From: JAICUY01 sp038250515
GTDB lineage: Bacteria > Chloroflexota > Limnocylindria > QHBO01
Assembly: GCA_038250515.1 (NCBI GenBank)
Contig: JBBSCG010000018.1
Span: forward strand, 1-35,301
Reading direction: 5' to 3'
Length of the DNA: 35,301 bases
How positions within the stretch are numbered: position 1 is the stretch's first letter; every line of letters begins with the position of its first letter. A program made the translations under genes and the position numbers. The notes under the pieces are model-generated. The model saw only the letters and a list, made by a program, of their open reading frames with translations. It was not told the origin of the DNA and did not search any database. Shown one piece after another: positions 1 through 8,536 of the stretch.

Positions 1-22
1 ACCTTCCGTCCATAGACCGATG

Positions 23-46
23 CGGGCCGGGTGCAAGCCCGGCCCG
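23..46 (+). terminator. GC-rich stem-loop upstream of dhaM
   Basis: A perfect 9-bp inverted repeat (CGGGCCGGG / CCCGGCCCG) encloses a 6-base loop and is followed within a few bases by a short pyrimidine stretch (ttcttcctc). It sits between whatever lies left of the window, probably dhaL or dhaK, and dhaM. It may be a weak intrinsic terminator or an mRNA-processing hairpin that sets the ratio of the upstream genes to dhaM. There is no proper T run, so termination is not certain. Confidence 0.4.
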
Positions 47-82
47 ACGGTTCTTCCTCGCAGCGTTCGCAACGGAGGTGGC

Positions 83-502
83 ATGGCGGTCGGGATCGTG
101 GTCGTGTCCCATTCCGGACCGCTGGCCGATGCCGTCGTCGCCCTGGTCACGCAGCTGGCCAACCTCGACAGCGACGGTCCCATCCTCGTTTCCGCCGGCG
201 GCATGGTCGACGGACAGATCGGCACCGACGCCGCCCGCATTGCGGCGGCGGTCGAGGCGGCTGACACGGGCCAGGGCGTGGTCATCCTCGCCGACCTCGG
301 CAGTGCCGTTCTCTCGGCGCTGACTGCCGTCGAGGATCTGCTTGGGCAGCCACTCGCCGGGCAAGCGCGGATCAGCGGCGGCCCGCTGGTCGAGGGCACG
401 TTCGTCGCCGCGGTGCAGGCGGCGGCCGGGGACGATCTCGACGCCGTCCTGCGGGCGGCTGACGAGGCTGCGCAGCTTGACAAGCTCGATGGCACCCGAT
501 GA
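83..502 (+). CDS. dhaM: DhaM: PTS-dependent dihydroxyacetone kinase phosphotransferase subunit (EIIA-Man fold)
   Basis: This 139-residue cytoplasmic protein relays phosphate from HPr to the ADP cofactor bound by DhaL, so that DhaK/DhaL can phosphorylate dihydroxyacetone to DHAP. The N-terminus reads GIVVVSHSGPLADAV, with the phospho-accepting His at residue 10, as in the EIIA-Man/DhaM family; LADLGSAVLSA and GGPLVEG also fit the family. The start at 83 follows a clear GGAGGT ribosome site (74-79); an in-frame ATG at 20 would precede both that site and the family N-terminus. It is a single-domain DhaM, unlike the E. coli protein, which is fused to HPr-like and EI-like domains. Here HPr and EI are separate genes two and three positions downstream. 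It overlaps plsY by ATGA. DhaK and DhaL are not in the window. Confidence 0.93.
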   Translation: MAVGIVVVSHSGPLADAVVALVTQLANLDSDGPILVSAGGMVDGQIGTDAARIAAAVEAADTGQGVVILADLGSAVLSALTAVEDLLGQPLAGQARISGGPLVEGTFVAAVQAAAGDDLDAVLRAADEAAQLDKLDGTR

Positions 503-1143
503 ACGGACCACTCGGCGCGCTTGTACTTGTCCTCCTCGGCTACCTGCTTGGGGCCGTGCCTTTTGGGCTCGTGCTGGGACGCCTCACGCGCGGGGTCGAC
601 ATCCGCCAGTACGGCTCGCACCGCACCGGGGCGACGAACGCCCTCCGCACTCTCGGTCCGAGGATTGCCGCGCTCGTCTTCCTGCTCGATGTCGGCAAGG
701 GGGTTGCGGCAGTGCTGCTGGCATACGCCCTCTACCAGGCTGGTCCGCCGGGCACCGGGCCGTGGATTGCGGCGGCGGCCGGTTTTGCGGCCGTCGTCGG
801 CCACATCTGGTCGGTCTTCATCCGTTTCACCGGCGGCCGCGGCGTGGCAACGTCCACGGGTGGGCTTGGAGCGATCGCGCCGCTTGCGCTGCTGATCCTC
901 GCCCCGATCGTTGTGTTCATCATCTGGCGCTGGCGTTTTGTTTCGGCCGGGTCTGTCGCTGGCTCGCTGCTGGCGCCGCTCGTGGTCGCGATCCTGGCCG
1001 TGCTGAACCTTGCCGAATGGGCCGGAGTGGGGTATGCCCTTGCCGCCGGCCTGCTCGTGACGTGGGCGCACAGCGACAACATCCGCCGATTGCGCGCCGG
1101 AACCGAGCGCAGGTTCGGCCAGAAAGAGACGATGGAGGCCTGA
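499..1143 (+). CDS. plsY: PlsY: acyl-phosphate:glycerol-3-phosphate acyltransferase
   Basis: This is an integral membrane enzyme of 214 residues that acylates position 1 of glycerol 3-phosphate from acyl-phosphate, the first step of phospholipid synthesis. All three family signatures are visible: GAVPFG near residue 19, YGSHRTGATNALR near 38-50, and GHIWSVFIRFTGGRGVAT near 102-119. The C-terminus HSDNIRRLRAGTERRFG matches the usual H.ENI.RL..GTE ending. Hydrophobic segments fit the 5-6 TM topology, and the length is typical. The start ATG overlaps the dhaM stop (ATGA), and its stop overlaps the HPr start, so it is translationally coupled inside the Dha-PTS genes. That location ties glycerol 3-phosphate use for lipids to DHAP/glycerol supply. 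Confidence 0.94.
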   Translation: MNGPLGALVLVLLGYLLGAVPFGLVLGRLTRGVDIRQYGSHRTGATNALRTLGPRIAALVFLLDVGKGVAAVLLAYALYQAGPPGTGPWIAAAAGFAAVVGHIWSVFIRFTGGRGVATSTGGLGAIAPLALLILAPIVVFIIWRWRFVSAGSVAGSLLAPLVVAILAVLNLAEWAGVGYALAAGLLVTWAHSDNIRRLRAGTERRFGQKETMEA

Positions 1144-1430
1144 TGCCCGAGACGACGCTGGAGGTGCGCAATCCATCGGGCCTGCATGCCCGACCCGCGG
1201 CCCAGTTCGTCAAGGCCGCCGGGCGTTATGCCGCCGACCTGTGGCTGACCAACGTGACCCGCAATCCGGAGCGTGAGGTGAGCGCCAAAAGCATCATCGG
1301 CGTGATGCAGTTGGGCGTCGCATGCGGCCACAGCGTTCGGCTGCGGGCAGAGGGCAGCGACGCCGAGCAGGCGCTGCGCGAGCTCGCCGAACTGGTCCAC
1401 GATGGCCTCGGCGAGGCAGTCGAGCCGTGA
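1143..1430 (+). CDS. ptsH: HPr family phosphocarrier protein
   Basis: This is a 95-residue phosphocarrier that takes phosphate from enzyme I and hands it to a PTS EIIA domain. The active-site motif GLHARPAA places the catalytic His at residue 15, the canonical position. KSIIGVM near residues 49-55 corresponds to the regulatory Ser46 segment of HPr, although no HPr kinase is seen here. No sugar permease (EIIB/EIIC) is encoded in the window, and DhaM is the only EIIA-like protein, so the natural partner is DhaM rather than a sugar transporter. The start overlaps the plsY stop by one base and the stop overlaps the GTG start of enzyme I (GTGA). Confidence 0.94.
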   Translation: MPETTLEVRNPSGLHARPAAQFVKAAGRYAADLWLTNVTRNPEREVSAKSIIGVMQLGVACGHSVRLRAEGSDAEQALRELAELVHDGLGEAVEP

Positions 1431-3097
1431 GCGTCCGGCTGACAGGCATCCCCGCCGCGCCGGGCGTCGCGCTGGCGGCGGTGTGGCGCCACGTGGCGAT
1501 CGGCGGCGACCGCTTGGTCGTTTCGCTGGACGTCGCGTGTGGTCGTGCCGCGGCCGAGCTCGAGATATTGGCCGAGCGGCTGCGCATCGACGGTCATCTG
1601 GACGAGGCCGCCATCCTCGATGCGCAGGCGCTGATGGCGACCGACGAGGCGCTTCTCGACGACGCTCGGCAACGTGCCGCGGCGGGCGCGCCCGTGGCCG
1701 AAGCCGTGCGACGAGCGGGCGCTGCCGCAGCAGATGCGCTGGCGGGCCTGGACGATGAGCTGCTCGCAGCCCGCGCCGCAGACATTCGCGACGTGGCGGA
1801 ACGCATCGCGCGGATCGTGACCGGCGCCGAGACGCCTTGCCTCGAGCGACGATCCATCGTGGTCGCCGAGGACCTGCCGCCATCGGTCACCGCCGAGCTG
1901 GACCGGAGGCTGCTGGCCGGGATCGCGGTGGAGGCAGGCTCACGGACCGCGCATGCCGCCATCCTGGCGCGGGCGCTCGGCATCCCGGCGGTGGTAGGCG
2001 TGAAAGGCTTGCTTGCCGCGCTGAGCGACGTCGAGTGCGTGGCGATCGACGGCGACAGCGGCGAGGTGCTGATCGCACCCGACGACGCCGACCGGGCAAT
2101 GATCGAGGGCCGAATCGATGCGGCGGGGGAGCGGGCGGCCCAGGACCGTCGACTCGTGCATCAGCCGCTGCAGACACGGGACGGCACGCGCGTGATGCTG
2201 GGCGCCAACATCGGTCAACCGGATGAGGCGCGCATGGCGCTGGATGCCGGTGCCGAGGGAATCGGCCTGTTCCGCACTGAGTTCATGTTCATGGGTCGCA
2301 GGGAGGCGCCGGACGTTGCAACGCAGACCGCCGCCTATGCGCAGGTCTTCGAGGCGTTTGATGACCGTCCGGTGGTGGTGCGGCTGATTGATCTGGGCGG
2401 CGACAAGCAACTGCCCTACCTGTCGCTCGAGCCGGAGGCGAACCCCTTCCTGGGGGTCCGCGCACTCAGGCTGGCCGAGCGTGATCCGGACCTGATCGTG
2501 GGTCAGCTGCGGGCCATTTTGGACGCGGCCGAGCAGACAGGTCAGCAGGCGTGGATCATGGGACCGATGATCGCCGACCTCGCCGACGTGTATCGCCTCC
2601 ACGAGCTCGTCGCGCTGGCCGCCTTCGGCCGCCCAGTGTCGCGATCGCCGAAGGTCGGTGTCATGATCGAGGTCCCATCGGCGGTGACGCTGGCGGACCG
2701 CATCGCGCCCGAGGTCGCCTTCATGAGCATCGGCACCAACGACCTGACCCAGTATCTGCTGGCCGCCGACCGGACCAATCCGGCCATGGCCGCCCGGCAG
2801 GATCCGATGCACCCGGCCGTGCTGCGTTCGATGGCCACCGTCGTCGAGGCAGGGCGCGTGGCAGACGTTCCGGTCGCCGTGTGCGGCGAGATGGCCGGCG
2901 ACCCGATCGGGGCGCTCGCGCTGGTCGGCCTCGGCGTGGACGAGCTCTCGATGGATCAGGCCGCCTTCGCCGGCGTGAAGCGGGCATTGGCGCAGGTCAG
3001 CCGTGATGCGGCGCGCGACGCGGTGCGGCGTGCCATGGTCGCGGATCGGGTGGAGGAGGCACGCGCCCTGGTCGCGGAGCTGCTGGAGGCTGGATGA
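1427..3097 (+). CDS. ptsI: PTS enzyme I (phosphoenolpyruvate-protein phosphotransferase)
   Basis: This 556-residue enzyme autophosphorylates with PEP and donates the phosphate to HPr. The domains occur in the standard order: HPr-binding/phosphohistidine domain with GSRTAHAAILARALGIPAVV (active His about residue 176), then the PEP-utilising TIM barrel with GLFRTEFMFM, RLIDLGGDKQLPY, GVMIEVPSAV, the GTNDLTQYLLAADRTNP loop and VCGEMAGDP containing the catalytic Cys. The GTG start at 1427 overlaps the HPr stop and begins directly before the family N-terminus (SVRLTGIPAAPGVA). Further upstream in-frame starts would lie inside ptsH. It ends in an ATGA overlap with pgsA. The gene order dhaM-plsY-ptsH-ptsI implies service to dihydroxyacetone kinase. 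Confidence 0.95.
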   Translation: MSVRLTGIPAAPGVALAAVWRHVAIGGDRLVVSLDVACGRAAAELEILAERLRIDGHLDEAAILDAQALMATDEALLDDARQRAAAGAPVAEAVRRAGAAAADALAGLDDELLAARAADIRDVAERIARIVTGAETPCLERRSIVVAEDLPPSVTAELDRRLLAGIAVEAGSRTAHAAILARALGIPAVVGVKGLLAALSDVECVAIDGDSGEVLIAPDDADRAMIEGRIDAAGERAAQDRRLVHQPLQTRDGTRVMLGANIGQPDEARMALDAGAEGIGLFRTEFMFMGRREAPDVATQTAAYAQVFEAFDDRPVVVRLIDLGGDKQLPYLSLEPEANPFLGVRALRLAERDPDLIVGQLRAILDAAEQTGQQAWIMGPMIADLADVYRLHELVALAAFGRPVSRSPKVGVMIEVPSAVTLADRIAPEVAFMSIGTNDLTQYLLAADRTNPAMAARQDPMHPAVLRSMATVVEAGRVADVPVAVCGEMAGDPIGALALVGLGVDELSMDQAAFAGVKRALAQVSRDAARDAVRRAMVADRVEEARALVAELLEAG

Positions 3098-3690
3098 CTG
3101 CCGCATCCCCACGACTCACCTCGCTGCCCAACCTGCTCGGCATCCTGCGCATCGCGCTGACGCCGGTGGTGATCGCGCTGCTGCTGCTGCCGTTCCCGGG
3201 CGCCGGCCTGATCGCCTTCGTCGTCTTTGCGATCGCCGCATTCACCGACTACCTGGATGGCCGGATCGCCCGCGCGCGCGGCGAAGTTTCGGCGCTCGGC
3301 GTCTTCATGGACCTGACCGCCGACAAGGTGCTGGTCGCCGGCGTCCTGATCGCCATGGTCGAAGTGGGCCTGCTCCCCACCTGGATCGTGGCCACGATCC
3401 TGATCCGTGAGCTCGTGATCCAGGGCATTCGCCAGCTCGCCGCATCGGCCGGGGTGGTCATTGCCGCGCGAGCGCTGGGCAAGGCCAAGACGCTGACCAC
3501 TCTGGTCGCCATGGCGCTTCTGCTGCTGGCCTTCGACGCGCAGACATCGGGACCGATGTCTGCGCTCGGCATCGATTCGGCATTGGACGCCATCGGCTTC
3601 TGGTTGATGGTGGTGGCCACTGCACTGACGGTCGTGTCCGCCTGGGACTACGTGCGCGGAGCGATGCCGATCCTGATGGGAGACTCATGA
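3094..3690 (+). CDS. pgsA: PgsA: CDP-diacylglycerol-glycerol-3-phosphate 3-phosphatidyltransferase
   Basis: This 198-residue membrane enzyme makes phosphatidylglycerol phosphate from CDP-diacylglycerol and glycerol 3-phosphate. The CDP-alcohol phosphatidyltransferase signature D-G-x2-A-R-x8-G-x3-D-x3-D is exact, running from DGRIAR to DLTAD (about residues 54-75). LPNLLGILRI at the N-terminus, an Arg-Glu pair in the ILIREL helix and GKAKT are typical of PgsA rather than other CDP-alcohol enzymes. It has several hydrophobic helices. It overlaps ptsI and glpA by ATGA on both sides. It is the second glycerol-3-phosphate-consuming lipid enzyme in this operon, after PlsY. Confidence 0.9.
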   Translation: MTAASPRLTSLPNLLGILRIALTPVVIALLLLPFPGAGLIAFVVFAIAAFTDYLDGRIARARGEVSALGVFMDLTADKVLVAGVLIAMVEVGLLPTWIVATILIRELVIQGIRQLAASAGVVIAARALGKAKTLTTLVAMALLLLAFDAQTSGPMSALGIDSALDAIGFWLMVVATALTVVSAWDYVRGAMPILMGDS

Positions 3691-5243
3691 CAGCGGACTT
3701 CGACGTGGTTGTGGTCGGCGGCGGCGCGACCGGTGCGGGGGTGCTGCGCGACCTGGCGATGCGCGGCGTGCGTGCCCTGCTGGTCGAGCGCGGCGACTTC
3801 GGCTCGGGAACCAGCGGCCGATACCACGGCCTGCTGCACTCGGGCGCGCGCTACGTCGTCAGCGATCCCGGCTCGGCGCGTGATTGCGCGCGCGAGAACG
3901 CGGTGCTGCGGCGCATCGCTCCCGGCTGCCTGGAGCTGACCGGTGGCTACTTCGTGGCCACGCAACATGATCCCGACGACTACCTTGCCGGCTTTCCCGC
4001 CGCCTGCGCCGCGGCGGGGATTGTCGCCGAGCCGCTGCCGCTCTCCGAGCTGTTCGCCGCCGAGCCGTTGCTCAACCGAGAGATAGGCGCCGCCTACCAC
4101 GTGCCGGATGCCGCGCTCGAACCCTGGGAGCTGATCGACGCGAACCTCGCCGCTGCGCGGGAGCATGGAGCCGAAGCGTGGCGCTACCAGGCGCTCGTCG
4201 CCTTCGGCAAGGATGCCGACGGCCGGTTGTCGAGCGTGGAGCTTGAGGATCGTCGCAGCGGCGAGCGTCGCTCGGTTTCGTGCGGCGCGGTGATCTCGGC
4301 CGTCGGCGCCTGGGCCGGACAGATCGCCGCGCTGGCCGGCGCGCACCTGCAGATGAGCCCGGGCAAGGGCTCGATGCTGATCATGAACCGCCGCGTCACG
4401 CGGGTGGTCGTGAACCGGTTGGCACCCCCCGGTGACGGCGACATCATCGTGCCGGTGCATACCGTCAGCATCCTCGGCACCACAGACATCACGATCGAGG
4501 ATCCAGACGACATGCAGGTCACTGCCGAGGAGGTTCGCGCGCTGCTCGGCGATGGCGACCGCCTGGTGCCCGGCCTCTCGGCCGCGCGCGTCCTGCGCGC
4601 CTACGCCGGCTGCCGTCCGCTGTACGAGGAGTCCGACGTCAGTGACGAGGGGTCGCGCGAGATCAGCCGGGCGCACCACGTGATCGACCACGGCCCGCGC
4701 GACGGGGTACCGAACCTGTGGAGCATCGTCGGCGGCAAGCTGACCACCTATCGGCTCATGGCGGAGCAGACGATCGATCGCGTCTGCGCCGCGCTCGGGG
4801 TGGAGGCGCCGTGCCGCACCGCCGACGAGCCGCTGCCGGACCGCGCGGCGGCGCGGCCGTACTGGCTGGGCTCGAGGCTGGATGACATCGAGGCCGATGG
4901 CGGCGGGGACGCGGATCTGATCTGCGAGTGTGAGATCGTCACCCGCCGGCGCCTGGCCACCGCGTTGGCAGAGCGACCCGACTCGTCCCTTGACGACCTG
5001 CGGCGCAGCACCCGTCTGGGCATGGGTCCGTGCCAGGGAGCCTTCTGCACGCCGCGCGCGGCGGCCATGCTGCCCGATGAAGGCCGTGCCGACGAGGCGT
5101 TGCTGGGCTTTCTGCGCGAGCGCTTCCACGGGACGACGCCGATCGCCTGGGGGGACCAGCTCGCCGAGCTGTGGCTCGAGGCGGGCATCTACCGCGGGAC
5201 GCTGGCCGTCGAGACGTTGGGAGGGCGCGATGCCGACGCATGA
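3687..5243 (+). CDS. glpA: GlpA: anaerobic glycerol-3-phosphate dehydrogenase, FAD subunit A
   Basis: This 518-residue FAD enzyme oxidises glycerol 3-phosphate to DHAP within the GlpABC complex. The N-terminal dinucleotide fold VVVVGGGATGAGVLRDLAMR is followed by a DAO-type substrate domain (SGRYHGLLHSGARYV, SPGKGSMLI, SIVGGKLTTYR). The C-terminal BFD-like [2Fe-2S] domain has CEC in ICECEIV and the C-x4-C pair of GPCQGAFC. That iron-sulfur tail separates GlpA from aerobic GlpD. Length is close to E. coli GlpA (542). It overlaps pgsA by ATGA and glpB by 14 bases, so the three dehydrogenase genes are coupled. Confidence 0.94.
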   Translation: MTADFDVVVVGGGATGAGVLRDLAMRGVRALLVERGDFGSGTSGRYHGLLHSGARYVVSDPGSARDCARENAVLRRIAPGCLELTGGYFVATQHDPDDYLAGFPAACAAAGIVAEPLPLSELFAAEPLLNREIGAAYHVPDAALEPWELIDANLAAAREHGAEAWRYQALVAFGKDADGRLSSVELEDRRSGERRSVSCGAVISAVGAWAGQIAALAGAHLQMSPGKGSMLIMNRRVTRVVVNRLAPPGDGDIIVPVHTVSILGTTDITIEDPDDMQVTAEEVRALLGDGDRLVPGLSAARVLRAYAGCRPLYEESDVSDEGSREISRAHHVIDHGPRDGVPNLWSIVGGKLTTYRLMAEQTIDRVCAALGVEAPCRTADEPLPDRAAARPYWLGSRLDDIEADGGGDADLICECEIVTRRRLATALAERPDSSLDDLRRSTRLGMGPCQGAFCTPRAAAMLPDEGRADEALLGFLRERFHGTTPIAWGDQLAELWLEAGIYRGTLAVETLGGRDADA

Positions 5244-6456
5244 CGCGGTGGTCATCGGCTGCGGGCTGGCCGGCCTGTCCGCGGGCATCGGTCTGGCCGA
5301 GGGCGGCGCACGGGTCTTCGTCGTCGGCAAGGGGATGGCGGCGACGCACTGGACGCACGGTGGGCTGGACGTCGGGGATGTCGCAAAGCTAGCTGAGCGC
5401 CCGGGCCACCCGTACGCGCTGCTGGCCGATGCAGTTGTTCCCGCCGTGGAAGCGCATCTCGCGCGCCTGGACGCGGCCGGCCTGCCGTATCGCGGCTCCC
5501 CTGGTGACGCGCTGAACGCGATGCCGACCGCCGTCGGCGGCCTGCGGCCTGCGGCGATCGTGCCCGATGCCCAGTCGGCCGCCCTCGACCCATGGGACGA
5601 CGGTGAGCGGCTGCTGATCCTGGGCATCGGTCGTTTCAAAGACTTCTGGGCAGAGATGGCAGCACGCAATCTGCGAACCCACCCTTGGCCGCACGGGCCG
5701 GCCGAGGTCCGCGCCGCGGTCGTCGATCTGCCCTGGGTTGACCGCCGGCATAACCTGACGCCCATGGACCTCGCGCGCATGTTCGACGATCCGGTGTGGC
5801 GCGCCCGCGCCCTGGAGCGCATGCGGGCCTCACTGCCGGCCGGCCGCTGGCGCGTCGGGCTGCCCGCGGTGCTCGGCCTCGACCGTCATGCCGAGGTGCT
5901 GGCGGCGACGCGCGAGATGCTCGGCGTGCCGGTCTTCGAGATTCCCTCGCTGCCGCCGAGCGTGCCGGGCGCGCGACTGTGGGAGGCGCTGCGCGGACGC
6001 CTGCTGGCGGTCGGGGGCGGCCTGCAATGGGGCTTTCCGGTTGTCAACGTGGAGCGCGCCGGCGAGCGGATCGTGGCCGTGCACACTGAGGCCGCGTCAC
6101 GCACGCTGCGGTCGGTCGCTGCCGAGTTCGTGCTGGCCACCGGCGGACTCGCCTCGGGCGGGTTGCGCGCCCATGCCGACGGCATCGTGGAGGAGCGCGT
6201 CTTCGGTTTGCCGGTGGAGAGCCCGCCGCAGCGCGAGTGGCTGGCCGACGACCCGCTGGTCGAGCAGCCGCTCGAGTCGGCGGGGATTCGGGTCGACGCC
6301 AACCTGCGTCCAACCGGGCTGCGCAACGTGACGGTGGTCGGTTCCATGCTGGCCGGCATGCGCTATCTCGCCGAGCGCTGCGGCGACGGCGTGGCGGTGG
6401 CCAGCGCTCACCGCGCCGTGCAGGTGATCAGCGACCGCTCGGCGGTGGCGGCATGA
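5230..6456 (+). CDS. glpB: GlpB: anaerobic glycerol-3-phosphate dehydrogenase subunit B
   Basis: This 408-residue flavoprotein is the second subunit of the GlpABC complex. The start at 5230 opens directly into a Rossmann motif (HDAVVIGCGLAGLSAGIGLAEGG); the same frame is open further left, but that stretch is antisense-free coding for glpA in another frame. THWTHGGLDVG near residue 38, LATGGLASGG in the middle and the closing VTVVGSMLAGMRY segment fit GlpB. Length is close to E. coli GlpB (419). It overlaps glpA by 14 bases and glpC by ATGA. Its identity is supported strongly by the glpA-glpB-glpC order. Confidence 0.91.
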   Translation: MPTHDAVVIGCGLAGLSAGIGLAEGGARVFVVGKGMAATHWTHGGLDVGDVAKLAERPGHPYALLADAVVPAVEAHLARLDAAGLPYRGSPGDALNAMPTAVGGLRPAAIVPDAQSAALDPWDDGERLLILGIGRFKDFWAEMAARNLRTHPWPHGPAEVRAAVVDLPWVDRRHNLTPMDLARMFDDPVWRARALERMRASLPAGRWRVGLPAVLGLDRHAEVLAATREMLGVPVFEIPSLPPSVPGARLWEALRGRLLAVGGGLQWGFPVVNVERAGERIVAVHTEAASRTLRSVAAEFVLATGGLASGGLRAHADGIVEERVFGLPVESPPQREWLADDPLVEQPLESAGIRVDANLRPTGLRNVTVVGSMLAGMRYLAERCGDGVAVASAHRAVQVISDRSAVAA

Positions 6457-7721
6457 CCTTCTCGGATGCAGCCAGCCGCGACTACCCGCCGTTCAGCACC
6501 GATGCGTGCATCAAGTGCAATGTGTGCAACACGGTCTGTCCCGTCGCGCGCGTCAGCGATCTGTTTCCGGGCCCGAAGTACGAGGGCCCGCAGGCGCAGC
6601 GCTTTCGGGGTGACGGCTCGCAGTCCCCGGATGCCAGCGTCGACTGGTGCAGCGGCTGCGGACTGTGCACGCGTGCCTGCCCGACCGGCGTGCTGATCGC
6701 CGAGACGAACAACCGCGCCCGTGCCTCCATGGTCGCGACAGAGGGCAGCAGCCTGCGCAACCGGCTGATCAGCGACACGGATCTGCTCATACGCCTCGGG
6801 GTCCCATTCGCGCCGCTCGCCAATTTCGCGCTCCGCAATCGCCTGGCGCGCTGGGTCGGCGAGAAGGTGCTGGGCGTGCATCGCCGCGGTCCCCTGCACA
6901 ATTTTGCGCGTCGCACCTTCAGCTCGTCGTGGCGACGCCGGGCGCGCCCCGCGGTCGAGCCTGGGCCGGAGCGGGCGGTCGTCTACTTCCATGGCTGCGC
7001 GGTCGACGGATTCGAGCCCGATCTCGGTCGCGACGCGGTCGAGATCCTGGCTCGCAACGGGCTCGAGGCGATCGTGCCGCGGCAGGAGTGCTGCGGCCTG
7101 CCCTTCATCAGCAACGGTCTGTACGAGCATGCCCGACGGAAGGCGCGGGCCAACCTGTCGGTGCTCGCCGACTACGCTCGGCGCGGCTACCGCATCGTCG
7201 GGACATCGACCTCCTGCACGCACGCGCTCAAGGCTGAGTATCGCGAGATGTTCGATCTCGACGACGCCGACGCCCGAGCGGTCGCCGACGCCACCTGGGA
7301 CATCTGCGAGCTGCTCGTCGATCTGCATGACCGCGGTCAGCTCGACACCCGTTTTGGACCGATGCCGACCGATCTGCCGTATCACCCGCCCTGCCAGCTC
7401 AAAAGCCACGGCATCGGCACGCCCGCGATGGAGCTGTTCGGCCTGGTGCCCGGCCTGCGCGCGGTCGATTCGGACCACGACTGCTGCGGTGCCGCCGGCA
7501 CGTATGGCCTCAAGGTCGAGCGCTGGCAGATCGCACAGGACGTGGGACGCGGGCTGTTCGACAAGATTCGGGCTTCGGGGGCCGAGCTCGCCGCCTGCGA
7601 TTCGGAGACCTGCCGCTGGCAGATCGAGGCGTCCACCGGCGTCCCGACCCGCCACCCGATCACGATCCTCGCTGCGTCGTACCGAGCGTACGTGGACGAA
7701 TCGGCCCGACCGGCTACGTGA
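6453..7721 (+). CDS. glpC: GlpC: anaerobic glycerol-3-phosphate dehydrogenase, iron-sulfur membrane-anchor subunit C
   Basis: This 422-residue subunit passes electrons from GlpAB to the quinone pool. Two [4Fe-4S] motifs are clear near the N-terminus: CIKCNVCNTVCP (Cys 19, 22, 25, 29) and CSGCGLCTRACP (Cys 66, 69, 72, 76). Two CCG (cysteine-rich, heterodisulfide-reductase-like) domains follow: YFHGCAVDG with QECCGLPF, and YHPPCQLKSHG with DCCGAAGTYG. The start at 6453 overlaps the glpB stop. The last eight bases overlap the 3-prime end of the convergent ABC permease gene, leaving no space for an intrinsic terminator between the two operons. Confidence 0.93.
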   Translation: MTFSDAASRDYPPFSTDACIKCNVCNTVCPVARVSDLFPGPKYEGPQAQRFRGDGSQSPDASVDWCSGCGLCTRACPTGVLIAETNNRARASMVATEGSSLRNRLISDTDLLIRLGVPFAPLANFALRNRLARWVGEKVLGVHRRGPLHNFARRTFSSSWRRRARPAVEPGPERAVVYFHGCAVDGFEPDLGRDAVEILARNGLEAIVPRQECCGLPFISNGLYEHARRKARANLSVLADYARRGYRIVGTSTSCTHALKAEYREMFDLDDADARAVADATWDICELLVDLHDRGQLDTRFGPMPTDLPYHPPCQLKSHGIGTPAMELFGLVPGLRAVDSDHDCCGAAGTYGLKVERWQIAQDVGRGLFDKIRASGAELAACDSETCRWQIEASTGVPTRHPITILAASYRAYVDESARPAT

Positions 7722-8532
7722 TCAGGCGCTGTTCGAGGCGGCGCATGGCGAACCACATCATCACCACTAAGAAGACGACGAGGTACGCGAAATCCCACGC
7801 CTGTGCGAGGCTCACCGCGCCGGTTGTCAGGCCGCGGATGAGGTTGATCGAGTGGTAGAGCGGGGTCAGCTCCATGAACAGCTGGATCGGCAGTGGGTAA
7901 ACGCTGATCGGGAAGAACGTGCCGCTGAACAGGAACATCGGCTGGACGATGAGGCCCATCGGAATATCGAAGTCCTGGACCGTGCGCAGCAATGACGTTC
8001 CGGCCAGTCCTGCCGCCGCGAATGCCGCCGAGATGAAGAGCGCCGCCGGCAGCGCCAGGATCGCCCATGGGGACAGGATGAGGCCCATCACCCACATGAT
8101 CACGAGCATGCTGACCGCGTAGAGCAGCGAGCGCATCAGCGCCCAGAGCATCTCGCCGAGCGCGATCTCGGTGATTCCCATGGGCGTGGCCAGGATGCCG
8201 TCGTAGGTCTTGGCGTAGTTCAGCCGGAAGAAGACATTGAAGATCGTCTCGAACACGGCGCCGTTCATCGCCGCCGTGGCCAGCAGCGCGGGCGCGACGT
8301 ACGCGACGTAGCTGATCTCGCGACCGTCCGACAGCGGCACGCTGCTGATCAGCCTGCCCAGTCCCAGGCCGATGCCGAACAGGTAGAAGACCGGCTCCAT
8401 GACCCCCGACAGGATCACGATCCACTGGTGCCGGTAGACCATGATGTTGCGCTCGACCAGGCGCCGGGAGTGCCAGATGCGGGCAGCGGCGACCGAGAAC
8501 AGGCCGGGGCGCGATCGGACGTCGGCGGTCAT
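7714..8532 (-). CDS. ABC-2 type transporter permease (NodJ/DrrB-like), second permease
   Basis: This integral membrane protein of 272 residues has about six hydrophobic helices and the ABC-2 family sequence near the C-terminus (PMFLFSGTFFPISVYP followed by PLYHSINLIRGLTTG). It should form part of an export channel driven by the ATPase encoded at 9314-10249. The start at 8532 (TADVRSRPGLF) was chosen because it lies four bases after the stop of the preceding permease; a longer in-frame start at 8613 would overlap that gene by about 75 bases. It resembles the neighbouring permease in the GTFFP segment, so the pair looks like an internal duplication giving a heterodimer. Substrate unknown. Confidence 0.87.
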   Translation of the reverse strand: MTADVRSRPGLFSVAAARIWHSRRLVERNIMVYRHQWIVILSGVMEPVFYLFGIGLGLGRLISSVPLSDGREISYVAYVAPALLATAAMNGAVFETIFNVFFRLNYAKTYDGILATPMGITEIALGEMLWALMRSLLYAVSMLVIMWVMGLILSPWAILALPAALFISAAFAAAGLAGTSLLRTVQDFDIPMGLIVQPMFLFSGTFFPISVYPLPIQLFMELTPLYHSINLIRGLTTGAVSLAQAWDFAYLVVFLVVMMWFAMRRLEQRLIT

Positions 8533-8536
8533 CGGT

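Noticed and set aside
3648..5822. A 724-codon minus-strand open frame antisense to glpA and glpB
   Set aside because: GlpA and GlpB are unmistakable on the plus strand; the antisense frame has no motifs, ribosome site or promoter.
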